DNA of 64,000 bases from Natranaerovirga pectinivora (lineage in GTDB: Bacteria; Bacillota; Clostridia; Lachnospirales; DSM-24629). The position numbers and the translations under genes are program-made. The notes under the pieces are model-generated. The model searched no databases and was not told where the DNA came from. It saw only the letters and a list, made by a program, of their open reading frames with translations. The DNA lies in contig NZ_SMAL01000012.1 of NCBI RefSeq assembly GCF_004342165.1, positions 1 to 64,000 of the forward strand, given 5' to 3'. This document shows, one piece after another, positions 57,643 to 64,000 of the stretch (positions are counted from its first letter, which is position 1; the number at the start of each line of letters is the position of its first letter).

Positions 57643-57870
57643 ATGATATTTGAAAAAGTAAAAGAAATTATTGTAAAAGAATTAGGTGTAGATGAGAGCG
57701 AAGTAACATTAGAGGCTTCTTTTCAAGAAGATTTAGGTGCAGATTCATTAGATTTATTTGAATTAGTAATGTCTTTTGAAGAAGAATTTGGTGTAGAAAT
57801 TCCAAATGAAGATTTAGAAGGTATTAAAACAGTTAATAACTGTGTAGAGTATATCAAAGCAAAACAATAA
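57643..57870 (+). CDS. acpP: Acyl carrier protein
   Basis: This acidic 75-aa four-helix protein has Ser35 in GADSLD as the phosphopantetheine attachment site. It carries growing acyl chains between Fab enzymes. AGGAGG lies upstream, and fabK follows after 40 bases. Confidence 0.97.
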   Translation: MIFEKVKEIIVKELGVDESEVTLEASFQEDLGADSLDLFELVMSFEEEFGVEIPNEDLEGIKTVNNCVEYIKAKQ

Positions 57871-57910
57871 TACAATTCAAGATAGAACTTTAAGAAAGGG
57901 GCTTAACGAC

Positions 57911-58843
57911 ATGCTTAGGTCTAGAATAAGTGAAATACTTAATATTCAATATCCAATCGTTCAAGGTGGTATGGCTTGGGTTGCTGAGCACAATCTTGCA
58001 GCAGGCGTATCTAATGCAGGAGGACTTGGTATAATTGCAGCAGCCAATGCACCAGTTGAAATTGTTCGTAATGAGATTAGAAGAGTTAAAGAATTAACAG
58101 ATAAGCCATTTGGCGTTAATATCATGTTGATAAGCCCACATTCACCAGAGATTGCACAACTTGTTTGTGAGGAAAAAGTTCCTGTTGTAACAACAGGAGC
58201 TGGTAATCCTGGTAAATACATTGAAATGTGGAAAGAACATGGCATAAAGGTAATTCCAGTAGTACCATCCGTTGCATTAGCAAAAAGAATGGAACGTTCA
58301 GGAGCAGATGCTTTGGTTGTTGAGGGTTCTGAAGCAGGTGGTCATATTGGAGAACAAACAACTATGGTATTGGTACCACAAGTTGTAGATGCAGTTAGCA
58401 TTCCTGTTATAGCAGCAGGAGGAATCGCTGATGGAAGAGGAATGGCAGCAGCATTTATGCTTGGCGCTGAAGGTGTTCAAATTGGTACTCGATTTATAGT
58501 AGCTAATGAATCAATTGTACATAGCAACTATAAGCAAAAAGTAATTCAAGCAAAAGATATAGATACAGAAGTAACAGGTAGAACCCATGGTCACCCTGTT
58601 CGTGCCTTAAGAAATAAAATGACAAGACAGTACAAACAATTAGAAAACGAAGGGCTACCATTTGAAGAGTTAGAAATACTAACATTAGGTGCTCTAAGAA
58701 AAGCTGTAATTGAAGGCGATATAGATACAGGGTCAGTTATGGCAGGACAAATTGCAGGTTTAGTAAAAAAAGAACAGTCGTGTAAAGAAATCATTGAAGA
58801 AATTGTTTCAGAAAGAGATATGTTATTCAAACAATTTATTTAG
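57911..58843 (+). CDS. fabK: Enoyl-ACP reductase II (FabK)
   Basis: This FMN-dependent enoyl reductase (310 aa) catalyses the last step of each elongation cycle and is insensitive to triclosan. The nitronate-monooxygenase-like TIM barrel has PIVQGGMAWVAEHNLAAGVSNAGGLG (15-40), VVEGSEAGGHIGE near 137 and AGGIADGRGMAAAFMLGAEGVQIGTRF near 175. A FabI gene is not present in the window. AAAGGGG precedes the ATG. Confidence 0.96.
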   Translation: MLRSRISEILNIQYPIVQGGMAWVAEHNLAAGVSNAGGLGIIAAANAPVEIVRNEIRRVKELTDKPFGVNIMLISPHSPEIAQLVCEEKVPVVTTGAGNPGKYIEMWKEHGIKVIPVVPSVALAKRMERSGADALVVEGSEAGGHIGEQTTMVLVPQVVDAVSIPVIAAGGIADGRGMAAAFMLGAEGVQIGTRFIVANESIVHSNYKQKVIQAKDIDTEVTGRTHGHPVRALRNKMTRQYKQLENEGLPFEELEILTLGALRKAVIEGDIDTGSVMAGQIAGLVKKEQSCKEIIEEIVSERDMLFKQFI

Positions 58844-58861
58844 TTTTTTTTCGACAAATAC

Positions 58862-58874
58862 TTTGATAATCAAA
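58862..58874. promoter_or_regulatory. FabT-like operator 2
   Basis: TTTGATAATCAAA, preceded like site 1 by TAC, lies inside the fab operon, in the 47-base gap between fabK and fabD, 17 bases before the fabD start. A second promoter at this place is possible but was not clear. Confidence 0.75.
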
Positions 58875-58890
58875 CAAAAAGGTGATAAAT

Positions 58891-59826
58891 ATGAGTAAAA
58901 TTGCTTTTGTTTTTCCAGGTCAAGGGTCTCAATATGTTGGCATGGGAAATTCTTTTTATGAAGAATTTACAGAGTCAAGAGAAATCTTTGATATAGCAAG
59001 TGAAGCATTACAATTAGATATGAAAAAACTATGTTTTGAAGAAAATGAGCAGTTAAATATAACAGAGTTTACACAACCTGCCATATTAACTGCTACAATA
59101 GCGACTTTAAAAGCATTAGAAACAGTAGGCATAAAGCCAGATGTGGTTGCTGGACTAAGCCTAGGAGAATATAGTGCTTTGGTTGCAAACAAAACCATTG
59201 ACTTTAGAGACGCCGTTAAAGTAGTAAGAGCAAGAGGGAAATTAATGCAAGAGGCTGTTCCAGTAGGTGTTGGTACAATGGCAGCAATATTAGGATTGCC
59301 TAATGAAACAGTTGAAGAAGTGTGTAAAGGCATTAATGGTATTGTAGAACTTGCTAATTATAATTGTCCAGGTCAAATTGTCATTTCAGGTGAAAATGAA
59401 CCTGTAAATAAGGCAGTGGAATTACTTAAAGAAGCTGGAGCAAAAAGAGCATTATTATTAAATGTCAGTGGCCCATTCCATTCGTCTTTACTACAGCCTG
59501 CAGGGGATCAATTAAAAGAAGTATTAGAGAATGTACAATTCAATAATATGGTTGTGCCTTACATAGCCAATACAACTGCAGAGTATGTAAATACCATAGA
59601 TGATGTGAAGCCTTTATTAATTCAACAAGTATATTCATCTGTAAAATGGGAGCAATCCATTATAAAAATGATTGAAAATGGTGTGGATACCTTCATTGAA
59701 ATAGGACCAGGAAAAACATTAAGTGGTTTTATTAGAAAAATAGATCGTCATAAAACAGTTATTAATATTGATAAGAGCAGTGACTTAAAAGATTTGCCAG
59801 AAAAGTTAGGAGGAGTAATATGTTAA
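58891..59826 (+). CDS. fabD: Malonyl-CoA:ACP transacylase
   Basis: The product (311 aa) transfers malonyl groups from CoA to ACP. The motifs are [12 protein letters not shown] (8-19), the nucleophile Ser90 in [10 protein letters not shown], and His in GPFHSSLL near 200. ATG 58891 has AAAGGTGAT ahead; the frame extends one GTG further. Its end overlaps fabG by 7 bases. Confidence 0.97.
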   Translation: MSKIAFVFPGQGSQYVGMGNSFYEEFTESREIFDIASEALQLDMKKLCFEENEQLNITEFTQPAILTATIATLKALETVGIKPDVVAGLSLGEYSALVANKTIDFRDAVKVVRARGKLMQEAVPVGVGTMAAILGLPNETVEEVCKGINGIVELANYNCPGQIVISGENEPVNKAVELLKEAGAKRALLLNVSGPFHSSLLQPAGDQLKEVLENVQFNNMVVPYIANTTAEYVNTIDDVKPLLIQQVYSSVKWEQSIIKMIENGVDTFIEIGPGKTLSGFIRKIDRHKTVINIDKSSDLKDLPEKLGGVIC

Positions 59827-60557
59827 CTAATAAAGTGGCAATAGTAACAGGTGGAAGTAGAGGCATTGGAAAAGCCATTTCTTTAGAATTAGGCTCAAAA
59901 GGTGCTACAGTTATTGTTAATTATAACGGATCAAAGGATGCAGCGGAAGCTGTTGTGAACACCATTACTGAGAATGGTGGCAAAGCAGTTGCTTATCCTT
60001 GTAACGTAAGTGATTTTAATAGCGTAAAAGAATTTATAGAGAATATAGTAAAAGAATATGGCCAAATTGATATTTTAGTAAATAACGCAGGTATTACAAA
60101 AGATAATCTTTTGCTTAAAATGTCAGATTCAGATTTTGATGATGTTATAAATGTTAATTTAAAGGGTGCTTTTAACTGTTTAAAACACGCAAGTCGTTAT
60201 ATGTTAAAACAACGTTCAGGTAAAATCATTAATTTAACATCAGTTATTGGTATTGTTGGCAATATGGGTCAGGCAAATTATGCAGCTTCTAAAGCAGGGG
60301 TAATTGGCTTAACAAAATCAGCTGCAAAAGAATTGGCATCAAGAGGCATTACAGTAAATGCAGTTGCACCAGGCTTTATAAAAACAGAAATGACAGATGT
60401 ATTAAATGAAAAAATTAAAGAAGCAACATTAGAAAAAATACCTCTTAATCGTTTTGGAGAAGCAGAAGAAATTGCTAAGTTGGTTTCTTTTTTAGCGTCA
60501 GATGATGCCAATTATATTACAGGTCAGGTTATTCAAGTTGATGGTGGAATGGTTTAG
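59820..60557 (+). CDS. fabG: 3-oxoacyl-ACP reductase
   Basis: This NADPH-dependent SDR enzyme (245 aa) has [10 protein letters not shown] (10-19), NNAGIT near 88, the catalytic Ser near 138 (NLTSVIG), and Tyr and Lys in NYAASKAG (near 151-155). AGGAGG for its ATG lies inside fabD. It is followed by a large perfect inverted repeat rather than directly by fabF. Confidence 0.97.
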   Translation: MLTNKVAIVTGGSRGIGKAISLELGSKGATVIVNYNGSKDAAEAVVNTITENGGKAVAYPCNVSDFNSVKEFIENIVKEYGQIDILVNNAGITKDNLLLKMSDSDFDDVINVNLKGAFNCLKHASRYMLKQRSGKIINLTSVIGIVGNMGQANYAASKAGVIGLTKSAAKELASRGITVNAVAPGFIKTEMTDVLNEKIKEATLEKIPLNRFGEAEEIAKLVSFLASDDANYITGQVIQVDGGMV

Positions 60558-60576
60558 AGATGTTAGCTACTGGGGT

Positions 60577-60662
60577 GTTTACTCAAGGGCTATATAATCT
60601 GTTTGGCTGCCTTTCCTTTCAGCCGGTCGACGCCAAACAGATTATATAGCCCTTGAGTAAAC
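60577..60662. repeat. Perfect 31-bp inverted repeat between fabG and fabF
   Basis: Arms 60577-60607 and 60632-60662 are exact inverted copies (ends GTTTACTCAAGG / CCTTGAGTAAAC, inner ends GTTTGGC / GCCAAAC) around a 24-base loop. The loop can pair GGCTG with CAGCC as an alternative. No T tract follows. The element is richer in GC than its surroundings and has no counterpart elsewhere in the window. Confidence 0.95.
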
Positions 60663-60770
60663 GTTGACGTGGTGTCTGCGATAAGTGAATATATAAGTTT
60701 AATTGAGACGGTCTATAGATAGATATAATAAAGTAATTCAGAGTTTTTGTGTTCTTAGGAGGACGATAGT

Positions 60771-62009
60771 ATGAAACAAAGAGTTGTTATTACAGGAATG
60801 GGTGCAATTACACCAATTGGTAATGATGTGGAAAGCTTTTGGGAAGGCTTAAAAGCAGGAAAAGTTGGTATTGATGCTATTACAAAATTTGATACAACAG
60901 AGTTTAAAGCAAAGTTAGCTGCAGAAGTTAAAGATTTTAATGCAGCAGATTATATGGATAGAAAAGAAGCAAGAAGAATGGATTTGTTTTCTCAGTATGC
61001 AGTAGCGGCAGCACAAGAAGCTATTAAAAGTGCAAACATCGATTTTGAAAAAATAGATCCTTTTAGATTCGGTGTAATGGTAGGATCTGGTATAGGTGGT
61101 TTAGGCACAATTGAAAATGAGGCATATAAGCTTAAGGAAAAAGGTCCTAATAGAGTATCGCCTATGTTAATACCACTTATTATTACAAATATGGCAGCAG
61201 GAAATATTGCTATTAATTTTGGATTAAAAGGAAAATGTAGTAATGTTGTAACGGCTTGTGCAACGGCGACACACTCTATTGGAGAAGCGTATAGAGCTAT
61301 TCAATATGGTGAAGCAGATGCAATGGTTGCAGGTGGCACAGAAGGCAGTATAACACCATTAGGTATTGCAGGTTTTAATGCATTAACAGCATTAAGTACA
61401 TCAACTGATCCATTAAAAGCTTCAAGACCTTTTGACAAAAACAGAGATGGATTTGTTATGGGTGAAGGTGCTGGTATTCTAGTTCTTGAGTCGTTAGACC
61501 ACGCTCTAAATAGAGGGGCAAATATATTAGCAGAAATCGTTGGATACGGTGCAACTTGTGATGCATACCACATTACATCACCTTCAGAAACTGGAGAAGG
61601 TGCTGCTAGAGCAATGCTAATTGCCATTAATGAAGCGGGTATAAAACCAGAAGAAGTAAGTTATATCAATGCCCATGGCACAAGTACTTATTATAATGAT
61701 TTGTTTGAAACAAAGTCGATAAAAGAAGTATTTAAAGAGAGCGCATACAATATTCCAATAAGTTCAACGAAATCTATGGTAGGACATTTACTTGGTGCTG
61801 CTGGTGGTGTTGAAGGTATTGCCTGTGTTAAAAGTATACTAGAAGATTTTGTTCACCCAACGGCAGGGTATGAAACAAAAGATGAAGATTGCGATCTAGA
61901 TTATATTCCTAATGAAGGCAGAAAATGTACAGTGAATTATGCCATATCTAATTCATTAGGATTCGGTGGACATAATGGATCATTACTTTTTGCAAAATAT
62001 AAGGGATAA
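60771..62009 (+). CDS. fabF: 3-oxoacyl-ACP synthase II
   Basis: The product (412 aa) elongates acyl-ACP with malonyl-ACP. The catalytic triad is Cys163 (TACATATHS), His in NAHGTST near 302 and His in STKSMVGHLLGAAGG near 338. TTAGGAGGA precedes the ATG. It is separated from fabG by 213 bases. Confidence 0.97.
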   Translation: MKQRVVITGMGAITPIGNDVESFWEGLKAGKVGIDAITKFDTTEFKAKLAAEVKDFNAADYMDRKEARRMDLFSQYAVAAAQEAIKSANIDFEKIDPFRFGVMVGSGIGGLGTIENEAYKLKEKGPNRVSPMLIPLIITNMAAGNIAINFGLKGKCSNVVTACATATHSIGEAYRAIQYGEADAMVAGGTEGSITPLGIAGFNALTALSTSTDPLKASRPFDKNRDGFVMGEGAGILVLESLDHALNRGANILAEIVGYGATCDAYHITSPSETGEGAARAMLIAINEAGIKPEEVSYINAHGTSTYYNDLFETKSIKEVFKESAYNIPISSTKSMVGHLLGAAGGVEGIACVKSILEDFVHPTAGYETKDEDCDLDYIPNEGRKCTVNYAISNSLGFGGHNGSLLFAKYKG

Positions 62010-62043
62010 CAAAAAGTATAATAAATATTTGGAGTGATAAATA

Positions 62044-62517
62044 ATGGAATTTAATCAGGTATTAGAGCTAATGAAAGCTTTTTCAGAGTCTGATATTCAT
62101 ACATTAAAATATGAGCATAAAGAGTTTAAATTAAAATTAGATAAAGAGTCAGTAGGTAAAAATATTGTTGTTACACAACAACAGCCTACTATGATGAGTA
62201 CTGAGCCAATAGCAGCTCAATCAGTAGCTGCACAAGCGCCAGTGGTAACAGAAAACAAACTAGTGGCTCAAGTTGAAGAAAACTATAATATTATTAAATC
62301 TCCAATTGTAGGAACGTTCTATAGCTCACCAAGTCCAGAAGCTAAAGATTATGTAGAAGTGGGAAGCAAAGTTAAAAAAGGGCAAGTCCTTTGCATAATA
62401 GAAGCCATGAAGCTTATGAATGAAATAGAAAGTGAATTTGATGGAGAAGTTGTTGAAATCCTAGTTAAAAATGAAGGAATGGTAGAATTTGGGCAACCAC
62501 TATTCAAAATCAAATAG
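62044..62517 (+). CDS. accB: Biotin carboxyl carrier protein of acetyl-CoA carboxylase
   Basis: The product (157 aa) has an N-terminal segment (1-40), an Ala/Gln/Thr linker (about 45-75) and a biotinyl domain with Lys123 in EAMKLMNEI as the biotin site. It shuttles carboxyl groups between AccC and AccAD. It lies 34 bases after fabF. Confidence 0.96.
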   Translation: MEFNQVLELMKAFSESDIHTLKYEHKEFKLKLDKESVGKNIVVTQQQPTMMSTEPIAAQSVAAQAPVVTENKLVAQVEENYNIIKSPIVGTFYSSPSPEAKDYVEVGSKVKKGQVLCIIEAMKLMNEIESEFDGEVVEILVKNEGMVEFGQPLFKIK

Positions 62518-62531
62518 TTAGGAGAACTAAA

Positions 62532-62954
62532 ATGTTAAATATAAAAGAAATTCAAGAGATTATACCACATAGATACCCTTTTTTATTAGTAGATAAGATA
62601 GAAGAATTAACACCAGGAGAAAAAGCTGTAGGTATAAAACAAGTGACTTTTAATGAGTACTTTTTTGCAGGACATTTTCCTCAAGAGCCAGTAATGCCTG
62701 GGGTGTTAATTATAGAAGCTTTAGCACAAGTAGGTGCTGTAGCATTACTTAGTTTAGATGAATTAAAAGGTAAAATTGCTTATTTTGGTGGTATCCAGAA
62801 AGCAAAATTTAGAGATAAAGTTGTACCAGGAGATACATTACGTTTAGAAACAATTATCAGTAAAAGAAAAGGACCTGTGGGTTCAGGTACAGCCATTGCA
62901 TATGTAAATGATAAGATTGTAACAGAAGCGGAGTTAACTTTCTTTGTAAAATAG
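62532..62954 (+). CDS. fabZ: 3-hydroxyacyl-ACP dehydratase FabZ
   Basis: This hot-dog-fold dehydratase (140 aa) has the family start IQEIIPHRYPFLLVD, catalytic His in FAGHFPQEPVMPGV near 49 and Glu in LIIEALAQ near 63. TTAGGAG precedes the ATG, and it starts 14 bases after accB. Confidence 0.97.
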   Translation: MLNIKEIQEIIPHRYPFLLVDKIEELTPGEKAVGIKQVTFNEYFFAGHFPQEPVMPGVLIIEALAQVGAVALLSLDELKGKIAYFGGIQKAKFRDKVVPGDTLRLETIISKRKGPVGSGTAIAYVNDKIVTEAELTFFVK

Positions 62955-62993
62955 ATCTATAAGGGCAGAGTTAACAAATGGAGGTTTCAATAT

Positions 62994-64000
62994 ATGTTTA
63001 AAAAAATATTAATTGCTAACCGTGGAGAAATTGCTGTTAGAATAATTAGAGCTTGTAGAGAAATGGGTATACAAACAGTAGCTGTATATTCTGAAATGGA
63101 TAAAGAAGCTCTTCATACACAATTAGCAGATGAAGCTGTATGTATAGGGCCAGCACCTGCTAAAAACAGTTATTTGAATATGGAAAACATTATTAACGCA
63201 ACTTTACTTACAGGGGCAGAAGCCATTCATCCAGGATTCGGATTTTTATCTGAGAATAGTAAATTTGCTAAGATGTGTAAACAATGTCAAATAACTTTTA
63301 TAGGACCTTCATCAGAAATCATTGATAAAATGGGGAACAAAGCAGAAGCAAGAAAAACAATGATGGAAGTTGGTGTGCCTATTATACCAGGCTCTAAAGA
63401 GCCTATAACAGCGGCTGAAGATGGTATAGACATTGCAAAGGAAATTGGATATCCTGTCATTATTAAAGCATCTGCTGGTGGTGGCGGTAAGGGTATGCGT
63501 ATTGTTAATAGTGAAGAAGAATTTATAAATAGTTTTAAAATGGCTCAAAAAGAAGCAATGAACTCTTTTAGCGATGATCATATGTATATAGAAAAATACC
63601 TTGTTAATCCAAGACATATAGAGTTTCAAATTCTAGCAGACGAATTTGGTAATGTAATACATCTAGGAGAAAGAGATTGTTCCATACAAAGAAGACATCA
63701 AAAATTAATAGAAGAATCTCCTTCAGTCGTTATAGATGAAGATTTAAGAACAAGAATGGGTGATGCTGCCATTTTAGCAGCCCATGCTGTAAAATATACC
63801 AATGCTGGGACAATTGAATTTTTATTAGATAAAAATAAAGATTTTTATTTTATAGAAATGAATACAAGAATTCAAGTGGAACACCCTGTTTCTGAAATGG
63901 TAACAGGTATTGATTTGATAAAAGAGCAAATCAATATTGCTTTTGGCAACCCATTAGAAATAACTCAAAAAGATGTTAAGATAACAGGCCATGCCATTGA
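62994..64000 (+). CDS. accC: Biotin carboxylase subunit of acetyl-CoA carboxylase (partial, runs off the right edge)
   Basis: The first 335 residues are visible out of about 450. The protein starts [21 protein letters not shown], and has the ATP-grasp glycine loop [12 protein letters not shown] near 160 and the active-site block [21 protein letters not shown] near 287. It carboxylates biotin on AccB using ATP and bicarbonate. AATGGAGG precedes the ATG. accD and accA probably follow outside the window. Confidence 0.97.
   Translation, partial: MFKKILIANRGEIAVRIIRACREMGIQTVAVYSEMDKEALHTQLADEAVCIGPAPAKNSYLNMENIINATLLTGAEAIHPGFGFLSENSKFAKMCKQCQITFIGPSSEIIDKMGNKAEARKTMMEVGVPIIPGSKEPITAAEDGIDIAKEIGYPVIIKASAGGGGKGMRIVNSEEEFINSFKMAQKEAMNSFSDDHMYIEKYLVNPRHIEFQILADEFGNVIHLGERDCSIQRRHQKLIEESPSVVIDEDLRTRMGDAAILAAHAVKYTNAGTIEFLLDKNKDFYFIEMNTRIQVEHPVSEMVTGIDLIKEQINIAFGNPLEITQKDVKITGHAI

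Noticed and set aside
60577-60662. Intrinsic terminator splitting the fab operon
   Set aside because: The stem is perfect but no T tract follows either arm, and I saw no clear new promoter before fabF.
63312-63629. 105-codon minus-strand ORF at the right end
   Set aside because: It is antisense to accC, whose frame runs uninterrupted to the window edge.

Overview
This window is the replication-origin region of a low-GC Gram-positive chromosome. The organism is most likely a member of the Clostridia, probably close to Lachnospirales. This rests on the very AT-rich sequence, strong GGAGG-type ribosome binding sites, frequent TTG/GTG starts, a two-subunit 4Fe-4S fumarase, a ferredoxin-linked 2-oxoacid oxidoreductase, and DUF3881-, DUF4446- and TudS-like proteins. 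No phage, IS element or CRISPR array was seen.

Layout. Positions 1-370 (minus strand) hold tRNA-Ser(GCU) with its promoter, followed by a second strong promoter that points off the left edge and is probably the leader of an rRNA operon. From 581 to 12.6 kb all genes are on the minus strand: purine nucleoside phosphorylase, an unknown membrane protein, fumarase beta/alpha, then gyrA, gyrB, recF, yaaA, dnaN and dnaA. The dnaA-rpmH gap (12.64-13.27 kb) has a cluster of DnaA boxes and AT-rich DNA and is the likely oriC. From there the plus strand carries rpmH-rnpA-yidD-yidC-jag, mnmE-mnmG-rsmG, noc, a GNAT acetyltransferase, degS-degU, a NERD-domain protein flanked by two perfect parS sites, soj(parA)-parB and a DUF4446 gene.

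The 28-46 kb stretch is mixed housekeeping: a HAD phosphatase, an HD-GYP protein, T-box-controlled serS, an ArsR regulator, a DUF3881 protein, a TudS-like desulfidase, uvsE, trmB, a CPBP protease, trxA, an AI-2E-type exporter, a CBS protein, a flavin reductase, dinB with a small partner, an aroK-like kinase, a PIN-PhoH ATPase, mtnN and an unknown membrane protein. Next come a two-gene pyruvate/2-oxoacid:ferredoxin oxidoreductase (47-50 kb), a cupin, and a sensor kinase/response regulator/ABC-2 exporter module (51-56 kb). The window ends in a type II fatty-acid operon (fabH-acpP-fabK-fabD-fabG-fabF-accB-fabZ-accC), cut by the right edge in accC.

The less expected content is mostly non-coding. 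There is a second DnaA-box cluster about 28 kb from oriC, and a Noc-type ParB paralogue preceded by a near-perfect Noc-binding site. Two FabT-like palindromes lie in the fab operon, as does a perfect 31-bp inverted repeat between fabG and fabF. Two families of dispersed intergenic repeats occur: one (A) folds into hairpins with compensatory changes and forms an 87-bp tandem array, the other (B) has GAACAAAGTGACTTC-like inverted ends. A 17-codon ORF has a very strong ribosome binding site. Two small genes (52 and 48 aa) were found by reading the intergenic DNA.
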